Shown piece by piece: positions 54,207-63,307 of a stretch of 64,000 bases of DNA. Source of the DNA: Methylobacterium nonmethylotrophicum (GTDB lineage Bacteria > Pseudomonadota > Alphaproteobacteria > Rhizobiales > Beijerinckiaceae). The notes under the pieces were generated by a model that saw nothing but the letters and a program-made list of their open reading frames with translations, did not search any database and was not told the origin of the DNA. A program made the translations under genes and the position numbers. The DNA lies in assembly GCF_004745635.1 (NCBI RefSeq), contig NZ_SRLB01000004.1:1-64000 (forward strand), in the 5' to 3' direction. Within the stretch, counting starts at the first letter, position 1. The number at the start of each line of letters is the position of its first letter.

Positions 54207-54548
54207 CTGGAATACAAGCTCGACGGCCTGTTCCTCGACCAGGCCTCGGGCGGCCCGAGCCTGATCGAGCGCTATCACTGGTGGGGCGACGACGGGCTGA
54301 ACCTGCAGGTGCTCAACAACGACAGCATCGACCCGGCCCAGACTCAGCGCTTCAGCTACGACGATGCCGAACGGCTGGTGGGTGGCACCGGCCCGTGGGG
54401 GGTGCTGAGCTGGACCTACGACACGGTCGGCAACCGCCTGAGCAAGTGCGTACAATTGTACTGGTCGGGAATACACGCCGTGAAATGTGTCCGGCGACGC
54501 AAGAAAATCAAATATGTGCAAGCCAAAAAATGTAAGAAGAAGCCATAA
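54207..54548 (+). pseudogene. displaced RHS core fragment with alternative basic tail
   Basis: 54207-54443 repeats 52210-52446 of the RHS gene with only two visible base differences in 237 bp (offset 1,997 bp). The frame stays open (YKLDGLFLDQASGGPSLIER to SWTYDTVGNRLS) and then changes to a different, AT-rich, Lys/Cys-rich tail (KCVQLYWSGIHAVKCVRRRK, then KIKYVQAKKC) to a stop at 54548. There is no obvious start codon for the whole. It looks like a recombination product of the RHS gene, or a silent tip cassette. It overlaps the prepilin peptidase gene on the other strand by 41 bp. Confidence 0.8.
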
Positions 54549-55095
54549 AAAATGCCCCGAAAGGCAAATACGTGTATCTTGATATCAATCTTTTGCGTGA
54601 GATGCCTCTAGATACGCCAAATGCAAGCGTCAGAAGTGCGGCCAGCACAATCACGAATGGGAATTGTGGCAGGTCGATGAACACTCCTACTGCAATAGAG
54701 AGCTTCATATCGCCATGACCGATAGCGTCGCGAGATCGATATGCTCGATAAGCACAGTCGAGCAGGTAAAATACAGAAAAATATAAAAATGATCTAAAAA
54801 ATGAAGAGAGCAAAATTAAATAAAAATCGTCCTTTTCAAACAAGTTTACAAAAAAACCGATCAGATAAATTAATACGATATCACGATCATAGATCACCCG
54901 CAAGCGAATATCTGTCGTGAAGATCCGCATTGTCGTACCAGCGAAACCAGCCGATGCAAAGAGCATCGGGCCATCGCTGTCGACTGCATAAGCTGCTCCA
55001 GCACCCAGAACGGCAGCGAGTGTTGCCCAAAGGTCAAGGTAAATCGGCGGCCTTGGTGCTAAGCCCCTCTGATGGGTCGCTCGCCCCATATGCAT
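54508..55095 (-). CDS. type IV prepilin peptidase (A24 family), T2SS-linked
   Basis: A 195-residue membrane aspartyl protease. The catalytic GxGD motif is in SRDAIGHGDMKLSIAVGVFI; the first Asp is in IRLRVIYDRDIVLIYLIGFF or the preceding TTDIRLR. Six or so hydrophobic segments are present. It lacks the N-terminal methylase domain with the Cys4 motif of full GspO, so it is the short archaeal/TadV-CpaA-like size. It lies divergently from gspG and would cleave the GspG/H/I/J leaders. Its AT-rich DNA contrasts with the gsp genes and matches the RHS segment. Start at 55095 or 55089; a longer form would run into gspG. Confidence 0.83.
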   Translation of the reverse strand: MHMGRATHQRGLAPRPPIYLDLWATLAAVLGAGAAYAVDSDGPMLFASAGFAGTTMRIFTTDIRLRVIYDRDIVLIYLIGFFVNLFEKDDFYLILLSSFFRSFLYFSVFYLLDCAYRAYRSRDAIGHGDMKLSIAVGVFIDLPQFPFVIVLAALLTLAFGVSRGISRKRLISRYTYLPFGAFFMASSYIFWLAHI

Positions 55096-55160
55096 TCTGC
55101 CGCCACTCCGTTGTTCTGCCCGTCCGGTGTCGTGTCCATCGTCCCGCAAGAGGCGCAACC

Positions 55161-55640
55161 ATGATCGCTCCATTCCGGTCTCACGCGTCTCGCTTTCTCA
55201 GGATCGTGCGGGCGCGGCCACGCCCGCGCTGGACACGGCGCGGCTTCACGCTGGTCGAGATCCTCGTCGTCCTCACCATCATCGGGCTCATCATGGGGCT
55301 GATCGGGCCGCAGGTGTTCAACGTCCTGGGCGATGCGCGCGGGAAAACCGCCAAGATCCAGATCCAGACCCTGGGCTCGGCCCTCGACGTCTTCTACATG
55401 GACACCGGGCGCTATCCGACCCCGGACGAGGGCCTGATCGCGCTGGTGCAGCGACCGGCCGACGTAGAGGCCTGGAACGGACCCTACGTCAAGGGCGGGC
55501 GTGTGCCGAAGGATCCCTGGGGGCGGGCTTACGTCTACCGGGTTCCCGGCCGCAACGACGAGCCCTACGAGATCAGTTCGCTCGGACCCAGCGGCCGCGC
55601 GACGGACGAGGGACCGGGCGCGGCCGCCGCGTCGCAGTAG
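55161..55640 (+). CDS. gspG: type II secretion major pseudopilin GspG
   Basis: A 159-residue pseudopilin. The prepilin leader ends RRG before FTLVEILVVLTIIGLIMGLI, with Glu at +5. The mature protein continues QVFNVLGDARGKTAKIQIQT, LGSALDVFYMDTGRYPTPDE, GLIALVQRP and KDPWGRAYVYRVPGRNDEPY, the GspG Ca-binding and loop region. The leader is longer than usual (27 residues before the cleavage site). AGAGG precedes ATG 55161. It heads a short plus-strand unit with gspK. Confidence 0.95.
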   Translation: MIAPFRSHASRFLRIVRARPRPRWTRRGFTLVEILVVLTIIGLIMGLIGPQVFNVLGDARGKTAKIQIQTLGSALDVFYMDTGRYPTPDEGLIALVQRPADVEAWNGPYVKGGRVPKDPWGRAYVYRVPGRNDEPYEISSLGPSGRATDEGPGAAAASQ

Positions 55641-55656
55641 GGCCCCGCCCCCGGAC

Positions 55657-56331
55657 ATGACCGGCGCCTCGCGCGGCATCGCCCTTCCGGCCGTCCTGGT
55701 CACGCTGGCCGCGCTCGCGGCCATCGTCACGACCATCCTCCCCCGGGACCGGGCCCGGACCGACACGCTGGCCGCGGTCGAGCGGCGCTCCCGGGAGCGT
55801 CTCCTGCTCGATGCCGCCCTCGCCCGCGGCCTCCTCGCCCTGCTCGCGCCCGACGACCCGATGACCGAGGCGTTGCGCCAGCAGGAAGAGGTCGCCTGGA
55901 CCTTCGCCGGGCGCGAGCTGCGCATCGCCCTCGGCGTCGAGAGCGCCAAGCTCGACCTCAACACGGCCGATCCCGGCGCGCTCGCCGCCGTGCTGAGCCA
56001 TGCGCTCGGCTCCTCGCGGGGAGCCGCTGCCCTGGAGACGGCGCTGCGGGAGCGCAGCCTGGCCCTCCTCACGAGCGTCGACCAGATCCTGCCCCTCGCC
56101 GACCGCTTCTCCGCCGCGGCGGTGCGACTGCGCGATCGTCTCACCGTGCATGGCGGTCTGGCCGAGGCCGACGCGCCCGTGAGCGAGCGCCCCGTCTACA
56201 CCCTGCGGGCGCGCCTGAGCGGGCGCGCCGCCCTCCGCTCGCAGACCGTCCTGATCGATCCCGAGACCCGCCGCTTCATCGCCGTCGAGCGCGTCGACCT
56301 CGAAGACGGACCGAACGACGACCTTCAGTAG
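55657..56331 (+). CDS. gspK: type II secretion minor pseudopilin GspK-like
   Basis: A 224-residue protein. The start (MTGASRGIALPAVLVTLAAL) is GspK-like: a leader cleaved after G, and no Glu at +5. The helix-hairpin-helix-like AKLDLNTADPGALAAVLSHA and SVDQILPLADRFSAAAVRLR, and YTLRARLSGRAALRSQTVLI follow, as in GspK, which caps the pseudopilus tip. It is shorter than usual (~300 residues). It lies 16 bp after gspG and its last 7 bp overlap the convergent gspD. Confidence 0.85.
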   Translation: MTGASRGIALPAVLVTLAALAAIVTTILPRDRARTDTLAAVERRSRERLLLDAALARGLLALLAPDDPMTEALRQQEEVAWTFAGRELRIALGVESAKLDLNTADPGALAAVLSHALGSSRGAAALETALRERSLALLTSVDQILPLADRFSAAAVRLRDRLTVHGGLAEADAPVSERPVYTLRARLSGRAALRSQTVLIDPETRRFIAVERVDLEDGPNDDLQ

Positions 56332-58469
56332 CGCGCCCGGACGACCGGCCGCGCGGTCTTGCGCATCCGCTGCTTGATCTCGCTCGTGACGGCCTGGACC
56401 TCGCGCGGGTTCGCCATGATTGTCGGCCGGATCATGATCACCAGTTCGGTCCGCCCGCCGCCGCGGCTGTTGAGGGTCGTGAACGCATTGCCGAGCACCG
56501 GGATGTCCTTGAGCACCGGGATGCCGTCGCTCTCCTGCTGGCGGCTGCGCTGGATGATGCCGCCGAGCACGATCTCCGCACCGCTCTTGACCGCGATGGT
56601 GCTGGTGACCTGCCGCAGGCGGATGGTCGGCGAGTTGAGGTTCGAGGTGGTGGTCGGGACGACGTCGCTCGCCTCCTGCTTGACCTCGAGCATGATGAGG
56701 CCGCCGGCATTGACCCGCGGCGTGACCTGGAGGATCACGCCGGTGTCCTTCATCTCGATGTCGTTGACCAGGGGCGAGTCCGGGCTGATCACGCTGCGCG
56801 AGGACCGCGTCGCGATCGGGACCTGCTCGCCGACCTTGAGCGTGGCCGTCTGGTTGTCGAGGACCGTGAGTGCGGGCGAGGACACGATCTCGACGTCGGT
56901 CACGCTCTCGAGCGCGGAGATCGCGACCTTGGCGCTCGGCACCCCGAACGAGTAGGTCAGGCCCGTGGCCCCGCTCGCCCCCTCGATGCCGGTCACCGGC
57001 GCCCCGGCCCCGAGGCCGATCCCGTGATGGCCGGATTGGAAGAACCAGCGCACGCCGTGCCGCAGCTCGTCGTTGAGCCGCACCTCGGCGATCGTGGCCT
57101 CGATCAGGACTTGCGTCGGCAGGACGTCGAGGCTGCGGATCGCCGAGGCGACGATGGCGTAGTCCTCCGGCCGGGACACCACGACGAGCGTGTTGGTGGT
57201 CGTGTCGGCCCGGACGTCGATGCCGGCGGCACTGTCCCGCGCGGCCGATCCCCGTGACGCCCCGCTGCCCGCCATGTCCTCGCGAGGCTGCTCGGGGACC
57301 GGCATCGCCGTCATCTGGAGCGAGGCTCCCGACGACGTCCGGCCGCCCGGGCCGGTGCCGAACAGGCTGCCCTGCTGCGGCGTCAACCCCGGCGCGACCG
57401 CGCCCGCCTCGGTTCCGGCATCGACGCGGCCACGGCCCTGGAGCATGCCGTCGAGGACTCTGGCCAGTTCGGCGGCGCGCCGGTTGCGCACCGGATAGAC
57501 GTAGACGCGCCGCCGGTCCTGTCCGCTCTGGTCGAGGCCGCCCACCCATTTCCGGGCACGATCGATCAGGTCCGGGTCCGAGGAGGCGACCATGACGGCG
57601 TTCATGCGCTCGACCGGGAAGATTTTCACCCCCTGGGCGAGCCCCTCGGCGCCGACCATCCGCAGCAGGTCCTGGGCGACCGCGAAGGCGTTCGCCTGCC
57701 GCAGCGGGATCAGCGCGAAGGCGCGCCCGCGCAGCTCGTCGACGTCGAAGGACGTGATCACCTGCTCGAGGCTGTCGATCTCGGCGGCCCGGCCGGCCAG
57801 GATCAGGAAGCGCCCGGCCCCGCTCGCCGCGACCTCGGCGCCGGTGCCGCTCGCGAAGGGCTGGATCGCCTGCTTCGCGTCCGCGATGCTGATGAAGCGC
57901 AAGGGAATGACCCGCACCATCTCGCGCACGGCCGTATTGCGCGGCGCCGGTCCGATCCGCCAGACCCCTCCGGGCCTGCTCAGGGTGGCGCCGCTCGATT
58001 GCAGCGCCTCGCGCACGAGGCCGACCGCCGCCTTCCGAGAGACGGGGCTGCTCGTGCGCACCGTGATCCGCCCGGTCACCCCCGGATCGACGATCACCGT
58101 CTCGTGCAGGACCTCGTCGAAGACGGCACGGGCGAATTCCTGCAGGTCGACGTTCACGAAGTTGAGCCGGACGTCCGACCCGCCTTCGGTCACCTCGACC
58201 GCACCCGAACCCCTGGCGACGTCGCCCGCGCTGCGCACGACGCTGGGGATCTGCGCCCCCCAGTCGACGAATCCCCGGGCCGGTGGCCGCCCCGCAACGG
58301 CCCGCGCTGCTCCAGTCGCAGGACGCCCGATGGTCATCTCGGGAGCGCCCCCGCTCATGTAGGGCGAGTCGTCAGGATAATCCTGAGCCCCCCACCCGGA
58401 TGACAGGCATAGCGTGGCCGGCAAGACAGAGAGCGCGACCGCGAACCGGAATTTTCGATGTCTTCCCAC
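56325..58469 (-). CDS. gspD: type II secretion outer-membrane secretin GspD
   Basis: A 714-residue secretin starting at GTG 58469, with an export signal (FAVALSVLPATLCLSSGWGA). N0 domain: LNFVNVDLQEFARAVFDEVL. N1-N3 repeats include VREMVRVIPLRFISIADAKQ and FALIPLRQANAFAVAQDLLR. The secretin domain has LPTQVLIEATIAEVRLNDEL, ESVTDVEIVSSPALTVLDNQ and VPVLKDIPVLGNAF-like IPVLKDIPVLGNAFTTLNSR. The N3 loop is a long Gly/Ser-rich insert (~residues 380-430). It is on the opposite strand to all other gsp genes and converges on gspK. Confidence 0.95.
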   Translation of the reverse strand: MGRHRKFRFAVALSVLPATLCLSSGWGAQDYPDDSPYMSGGAPEMTIGRPATGAARAVAGRPPARGFVDWGAQIPSVVRSAGDVARGSGAVEVTEGGSDVRLNFVNVDLQEFARAVFDEVLHETVIVDPGVTGRITVRTSSPVSRKAAVGLVREALQSSGATLSRPGGVWRIGPAPRNTAVREMVRVIPLRFISIADAKQAIQPFASGTGAEVAASGAGRFLILAGRAAEIDSLEQVITSFDVDELRGRAFALIPLRQANAFAVAQDLLRMVGAEGLAQGVKIFPVERMNAVMVASSDPDLIDRARKWVGGLDQSGQDRRRVYVYPVRNRRAAELARVLDGMLQGRGRVDAGTEAGAVAPGLTPQQGSLFGTGPGGRTSSGASLQMTAMPVPEQPREDMAGSGASRGSAARDSAAGIDVRADTTTNTLVVVSRPEDYAIVASAIRSLDVLPTQVLIEATIAEVRLNDELRHGVRWFFQSGHHGIGLGAGAPVTGIEGASGATGLTYSFGVPSAKVAISALESVTDVEIVSSPALTVLDNQTATLKVGEQVPIATRSSRSVISPDSPLVNDIEMKDTGVILQVTPRVNAGGLIMLEVKQEASDVVPTTTSNLNSPTIRLRQVTSTIAVKSGAEIVLGGIIQRSRQQESDGIPVLKDIPVLGNAFTTLNSRGGGRTELVIMIRPTIMANPREVQAVTSEIKQRMRKTARPVVRARY

Positions 58470-58736
58470 GAGGCCGACGCCAATAAAGATCGCGTGAGCG
58501 ATTATGGAACAAAGAAATGCGGCGATGATAGATCTTTATCGAGAAAACTCCTCTGGGCCAGCCGGGATTGTACCCGCCTCGCGCGGCACATGCCAGCCCG
58601 GTGAGATAAATACCCTTAGGGAATGCGTTTGGCTCGACGATCGTGTCCTAGGTACCACAACGTCACAGACGCGGATATGCGATAGTCGCGCGGGCGCACG
58701 ATAGTACCCTGAACCCCCACGATCGCGAGCAAGGGC
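58470..58736. other. divergent promoter region of gspD and gspE
   Basis: About 270 bp separating the starts of gspD and gspE, AT-richer than the genes (GAGATAAATACCCTTAGGGA and nearby). Both promoters must lie here. I see no convincing -35/-10 pair or operator. GCAAGGGC precedes the gspE GTG as ribosome-binding site. Confidence 0.5.
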
Positions 58737-60425
58737 GTGTCATCCACCGAGCCCAGCCTCTCTCAGTTCATCGATCGGCTCCTGTCGTGGGACGTGATCG
58801 ATCAGCGGGCGCTCGAGCGGGCCGAGCGGGTGGCGCGCTCGGAGGGGCGCCGGCTCGACCGCGTCCTCAACGACCTCGGCCTCCTCACAGACGACGAGTT
58901 CGCCCGTGCCTGGGCGAGCGTCACCGGCTGGCCCGTTGCTGACGAGACGGCGTATCCCTGCGACCCGGTACTCGCGGACGTCCTGCCGCCGGCCTTCCTG
59001 CGGAGCGCCGAGGTCGTGCCGCTCGGGGTCGAAGGCGAGGTCCTCACGCTGGCCGCCCTCGATCCGCTCGACCCCTTCTCGGCCCCGGCGATCGCGCTCA
59101 AGACGGGGCTCACGGTGCGCCGGCTGATCGCGCGCCCCAGGGACATCGGCCAGGCGCTGAGTGCGATCTCCGCGCCGCGTCCCGCGGCACGGGCTGAGGT
59201 CGCCCTCGGCGGGGAGGTCCATAGCCAGGACATCGACCGCCTGCGCGATCTTGCGAGCGACGCTCCGGTGATCCGCCTGGTCCAGGACCTGCTGGCCCGG
59301 GCCGTCGAGCGGCGCGCCTCGGATATCCACCTCACCGTCAGCCGCCGCGGCGCACGGGCGCGCCTGCGCGTCGACGGCCTGCTGCACGACGTGCCGGCCC
59401 CTCCGCTCGAGCTCTACGAGGCCGTCGTCTCGCGCATCAAGATCATGAGCGGCCTCGACATCGCGGAGCGGCGGCTGCCGCAGGACGGCAGCGCGCGCGC
59501 CGTCGTCGCCGGGCGCGAGGTCGATCTGCGGACAGCGACGATGCCGCACGTGGCCGGCGAGGGCGTCGTCCTGCGCATCCTCGACCGGGCGGCGCTGACC
59601 TTCGGGCTCGAGGAGCTCGGCGTGTCCGCGGCGTTCATGGCCGATCTCAAGACCGCCCTCGCCCAGCCGAACGGCCTCGTGCTGATGACGGGACCGACCG
59701 GCTCGGGCAAGACCACGACGCTCTACGCCGCCCTCCGGGCCATCGTGCGCGCCGACCGGAACATCGTCACGATCGAGGACCCGGTCGAGTACCAGCTCGA
59801 CGAGCGCATCACCCAGATCGAGGTCAATGCCCGCATCGGCCTCGACTTCCCCCGTACCCTGCGGGCCGTGCTGCGTCAGGATCCCGACGTCATCCTGATC
59901 GGCGAGATCCGCGACGGGGAGACGGCCGCGATCGCGGCCCGGGCCGCGATGACCGGCCACCTCGTCCTGGCGAGCGTCCACACCAGCACGGCCGCGGCCG
60001 CCATCCCCCGGCTGATCGACATGGGTGTCGAGCCGTACCTCCTCGCCTCGACGGTCCGGGCCGTCATGGCCCAGCGCCTGCTGCGGCGGACCTGCGCGCC
60101 CTGCCGAGGCACGCTCGCGCCCTTGCCGCCGGACCGGCTGGCCGCGCTCGGTCTTCCTCGGGAGACGCGGGCGATGGGCGCAGTGGGACGTGGCTGCGAG
60201 CTTTGCGGCGGCAGCGGGTATTCCGGCCGCATCGCCGTCACGGAATTCCTGCCCGTCTGCGAGGCGGTGCGCGGCGAGATCGCGAAGGGCGGCGACGCCC
60301 TGCGACTGCAGGAGGTCGCGCGTGGCCGGGGCATGCGGACGCTGGTCGAGAACGCCGTGGATCTGCTCGGCGCCGGTCAGAGCAGCCTGAGCGAGATCGA
60401 GCGCGTGCTCGGGCAGGCAACCTGA
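58737..60425 (+). CDS. gspE: type II secretion ATPase GspE
   Basis: A 562-residue secretion ATPase starting at GTG 58737. N-terminal GspE-like domain (MSSTEPSLSQFIDRLLSWDV), then the Walker A site LVLMTGPTGSGKTTTLYAAL, Asp box VTIEDPVEYQLDERITQIEV, Walker B LRQDPDVILIGEIRDGETAA and His box ATGHLVL-like MTGHLVLASVHTSTAAAAIP. The Cys4 zinc motif is CAPCRG and CELCGG. It energises pseudopilus assembly at the inner membrane. gspF follows after 15 bp. Confidence 0.95.
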   Translation: MSSTEPSLSQFIDRLLSWDVIDQRALERAERVARSEGRRLDRVLNDLGLLTDDEFARAWASVTGWPVADETAYPCDPVLADVLPPAFLRSAEVVPLGVEGEVLTLAALDPLDPFSAPAIALKTGLTVRRLIARPRDIGQALSAISAPRPAARAEVALGGEVHSQDIDRLRDLASDAPVIRLVQDLLARAVERRASDIHLTVSRRGARARLRVDGLLHDVPAPPLELYEAVVSRIKIMSGLDIAERRLPQDGSARAVVAGREVDLRTATMPHVAGEGVVLRILDRAALTFGLEELGVSAAFMADLKTALAQPNGLVLMTGPTGSGKTTTLYAALRAIVRADRNIVTIEDPVEYQLDERITQIEVNARIGLDFPRTLRAVLRQDPDVILIGEIRDGETAAIAARAAMTGHLVLASVHTSTAAAAIPRLIDMGVEPYLLASTVRAVMAQRLLRRTCAPCRGTLAPLPPDRLAALGLPRETRAMGAVGRGCELCGGSGYSGRIAVTEFLPVCEAVRGEIAKGGDALRLQEVARGRGMRTLVENAVDLLGAGQSSLSEIERVLGQAT

Positions 60426-60440
60426 TCCGGAGCGCGTCGC

Positions 60441-61688
60441 ATGCCCTGCTTCCGTTTCCACGCCGTCGATCCCCAGAACCGACCGCATGACGGCCTCGTG
60501 GAGGCACCCTCGCGCGACGCGGCTCTCGCCGATCTGGCGGGACGAGGCCTGACGATCATCGCCGTAGCGGCGACCGCGCCCGGTCGCGGGACCGGCGCTC
60601 CTGGCAGCCCGGCCCGCGCTTGGCGCGCCGGGCTCGGGTCGAACCGTCCCCCGACCCCACGGGAGACCCACAGCCTGATCGCCGAGTGGGCCCGCTGCCT
60701 GGAGGCCGGTCTCACCATCGCCGACGCCGTCGAGATCTCGGCGGAAGGACGTCCGCGGGCAAGGCTCGGCCGCACGACGCGCGCCATCCAGGCGGCGTTG
60801 AAGCAGGGCGCGCCCGTGGGGCAGGCGCTGGCGGACAACCTCCCGCATCTGCCGCCCGCCGCCCTGTCGCTGATCGAGTCCGGCGAGCGCTCCGGCGAGC
60901 TCGCCGCCGTGCTGTCGCGGCTGGCGGCGCGGCTGTCGCAGCAGCAGCAGCAGCGCGGCGAGATCCGCTCCGCTCTGGTCTACCCGGCCTTCGTGGTGAC
61001 GACGGCCCTGACCGTGATCATCGTCCTCTTGCAGATCGTGATCCCCTCTCTCGACGAGATTGTCGGGGATGGCCGCGACACGCTGCCCTGGACGGCGCAG
61101 CTCGTGCTCGCAGCAAGCGCGGTCTTCCGCGACCACGTCGTCGCGCTCGCGGCAGCCGCGCTGCTTCTGGCCCTCGGGACCCTGGGCCTGGTCATCCATC
61201 CTGCGGCTCGCCCGCTGCTCGACCGCGCGCGCCTGCGCCTTCCGATGATCGGCCCGCTCATGCTCGCCCACGATGCCGCGCAGTTCGCACGCGCCCTGTC
61301 GGCGCAGATCGGCGGTGGGGTTCCGATCGGCCGGGCCGTGCAACTCGCCGTCGCGGCCCTGAGCCTGGAGCCGATCCGGAGCCGCGCCGGCAGCCTCGAG
61401 CGCAAGCTGGCGGAAGGCTCGGCCCTGAGCGACGCAATCGCCTCCGACCTGCCGGACCTGCCGCGGGAACTCGCCCGGTTCGCCCGGGTGGGCGAGCAGA
61501 CCAGTCGCCTGCCGCTCCTCCTCGAGCACGCGGCCGACCTTTTGGAGGAGCGTGGGCGGCGCCAGCTCCGCACGCTGACGAACCTCGTGACCCCAACCGT
61601 CACCGTTCTTCTCGGCTTTCTGGTCGGGTTCGTCGTCCTGTCGCTGATGAGTGCCATCGTCGGGCTCAACGCGGTGGCCCTGCGATGA
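60441..61688 (+). CDS. gspF: type II secretion inner-membrane protein GspF
   Basis: A 415-residue GspF. Two tandem T2SSF domains are recognisable: ETHSLIAEWARCLEAGLTIA with SLIESGERSGELAAVLSRLA, and AQFARALSAQIGGGVPIGRA with RFARVGEQTSRLPLLLEHAA. Three hydrophobic segments include YPAFVVTTALTVIIVLLQIV and NLVTPTVTVLLGFLVGFVVL. It is the platform that couples the ATPase to pseudopilin assembly. The gspH start overlaps its stop (ATGA). Confidence 0.95.
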   Translation: MPCFRFHAVDPQNRPHDGLVEAPSRDAALADLAGRGLTIIAVAATAPGRGTGAPGSPARAWRAGLGSNRPPTPRETHSLIAEWARCLEAGLTIADAVEISAEGRPRARLGRTTRAIQAALKQGAPVGQALADNLPHLPPAALSLIESGERSGELAAVLSRLAARLSQQQQQRGEIRSALVYPAFVVTTALTVIIVLLQIVIPSLDEIVGDGRDTLPWTAQLVLAASAVFRDHVVALAAAALLLALGTLGLVIHPAARPLLDRARLRLPMIGPLMLAHDAAQFARALSAQIGGGVPIGRAVQLAVAALSLEPIRSRAGSLERKLAEGSALSDAIASDLPDLPRELARFARVGEQTSRLPLLLEHAADLLEERGRRQLRTLTNLVTPTVTVLLGFLVGFVVLSLMSAIVGLNAVALR

Positions 61689-62164
61689 CACGGCCCCGCC
61701 TCCCCCACCGCGGGACACGCCGCACATCGGCGGGCTTCACGCTGATCGAGATGCTCGTCGTGCTGGCCGTCCTGGCCGTCTCCGCCGCGCTCGTTCCGCT
61801 CGCGGTCGGCCCCGTCCGGGAGCGGAACCTGCTGGCCCGCTCGAGCGCGTCCCTCGCCGACCTGATCGCCCGGGCTCGCGCCACCGCCATCCGGGACGGG
61901 CGCACGACCCGGTTGGTCTTCGATCTCGAGCATCGGACGGTTTTGCTCGCCGGAACGTCCCGGCGGGTCAGGCTCGACCCGAGCCTGGACCTGATCCTGA
62001 CGACGGCGCAGGAAGCGGAGCGGGATGGCCGCCGGGCTCTCCTGTTCCTGCCCGACGGCACCGCGACGGGGGGCCGGTTACGCGTGACCATCGCGGGCGG
62101 ACGAGCGCCAGGTCGATCGCTCAGCGTCTCGTGGCTGACCGGAGCCGTCTCGCGTGAACGCTGA
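61685..62164 (+). CDS. gspH: type II secretion minor pseudopilin GspH
   Basis: A 159-residue pseudopilin. The leader RTSAG is followed by FTLIEMLVVLAVLAVSAALV with Glu at +5. The GspH-type body has LIARARATAIRDGRTTRLVF, DLEHRTVLL and LLFLPDGTATGGRLRVTI, the last being the conserved GspH strand-loop. ATG 61685 overlaps the gspF stop, so translation is coupled. Confidence 0.9.
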   Translation: MTRPRLPHRGTRRTSAGFTLIEMLVVLAVLAVSAALVPLAVGPVRERNLLARSSASLADLIARARATAIRDGRTTRLVFDLEHRTVLLAGTSRRVRLDPSLDLILTTAQEAERDGRRALLFLPDGTATGGRLRVTIAGGRAPGRSLSVSWLTGAVSRER

Positions 62165-62660
62165 TCAACCTCCCGACGCACGGCCCGTGATGTCTTGCCG
62201 GGAAGCCGCAGACGCCCGGATTCCAGATCCGATGGACCAAGCGCCCATCGGCACGAGATCGGCGGCGGACGCGAGGTCCCGGTCCCGCGGGTTCTCGCTG
62301 CTGGAAGCGCTCGCTGCCATTGCGCTCCTGGCGATCGCGTTGCCCGCCACGGTGTCCGTGTTCTCCGGCGCCGCTTCGCGCGCCTCTCTCGCGGACGCCC
62401 GTCATGACCTTCTCCGGCGTGCCGAAGATCTCGTCACGATCACAAGAGCTGAGTTTTCGGGGCGCTTCGGCAGAACCGCCGGCTCGGACGCGATCGCCAG
62501 ATGGACGGTGGAGACGACGCCCCTCACCGACCCTGACGAGAATGCCCGGCGGGCAGCACCGAGCACCGTGCCGGTGCACCTCAAGGTCATGACGCAGTCG
62601 CGACAGAACGTGACGGTCGCGCTCGAGACGATGTTCCTGTTCAGGGAGCAGGGCCGATGA
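62154..62660 (+). CDS. gspI: type II secretion minor pseudopilin GspI
   Basis: The pseudopilin leader and helix are RSRGFSLLEALAAIALLAIA with Glu at +5, followed by a short GspI-like body (WTVETTPLTDPDE, VPVHLKVMTQSRQNVTVALE). From GTG 62154, overlapping gspH, the protein has 168 residues and an unusually long leader of about 45. Internal ATGs at 62190 and 62232 would give leaders closer to normal. Order and size identify it as gspI. Confidence 0.85.
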   Translation: MNADQPPDARPVMSCREAADARIPDPMDQAPIGTRSAADARSRSRGFSLLEALAAIALLAIALPATVSVFSGAASRASLADARHDLLRRAEDLVTITRAEFSGRFGRTAGSDAIARWTVETTPLTDPDENARRAAPSTVPVHLKVMTQSRQNVTVALETMFLFREQGR

Positions 62661-63307
62661 GACAGGGCTCCGCCGGGTTCACGCTGCTCGAGGTGCTGAT
62701 CGCCCTGATGATCTCCGCAATGGCCCTGGCGGCCTTGACGCATCTCGTGCAGGATGCGGCAGGCCTCGATGCCCGCCTGAGCGTGCGTGCGCGCTCGGCC
62801 GACGAGACCCAGGCCCTGTTCGCGCTGCTGGAGGATCTGCTCCTCGGTCCGGAGCGTGAGATGACTCTCAAGGCAGCGGCGCAACCGGCGGCGTCCCCGG
62901 AGTCGTCCGTCTCGGGGACCGATCGGGCGATCCGGATCGTCTCGCGGGGGCCGCGGATCCTCGGCCTGATGCGCCCGGCACCGTTCAGGCTCGCTTTCGA
63001 GCCGACCGAAGCGGACCGCGGACGCATCGTTCTGCGCTGGCCGTCACCCGCGGGCGGCACCGACCGCGAGACGGTGATGGCCGACGTCCGGTCGTTTCGC
63101 ATTCGCTATGCGGAGGCCGCGCAGATCGGAATCAGATCTTGGCACGATCACTGGTCTGGATCGGTGGCAGGCCTTGCGATGGTCGAGATCAGCTTGGTCG
63201 ATGCCGCCACGGGGCATCGACAATCCCGCACCATCCCCGTTGCGTCGACCTTGCCGCAGATCTGCGTTCTGCAGCCGCTGACCTCGGGGTGTCCGCAATG
63301 GAACTGA
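62657..63307 (+). CDS. gspJ: type II secretion minor pseudopilin GspJ
   Basis: A 216-residue pseudopilin. MRQGSAG is followed by FTLLEVLIALMISAMALAAL with Glu at +5. The larger GspJ body has ETQALFALLEDLLLGPEREM, FRLAFEPTEADRGRIVLRWP and a Cys pair near the C-terminus (ICVLQPLTSGC). It starts at ATG 62657 in the gspI stop (ATGA) and its end overlaps the next gene by 10 bp. Confidence 0.88.
   Translation: MRQGSAGFTLLEVLIALMISAMALAALTHLVQDAAGLDARLSVRARSADETQALFALLEDLLLGPEREMTLKAAAQPAASPESSVSGTDRAIRIVSRGPRILGLMRPAPFRLAFEPTEADRGRIVLRWPSPAGGTDRETVMADVRSFRIRYAEAAQIGIRSWHDHWSGSVAGLAMVEISLVDAATGHRQSRTIPVASTLPQICVLQPLTSGCPQWN

Noticed and set aside
58740..61727. Long minus-strand open frame opposite gspE and gspF
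   Set aside because: Same reason: low-complexity product, while the other strand encodes well-conserved secretion proteins.
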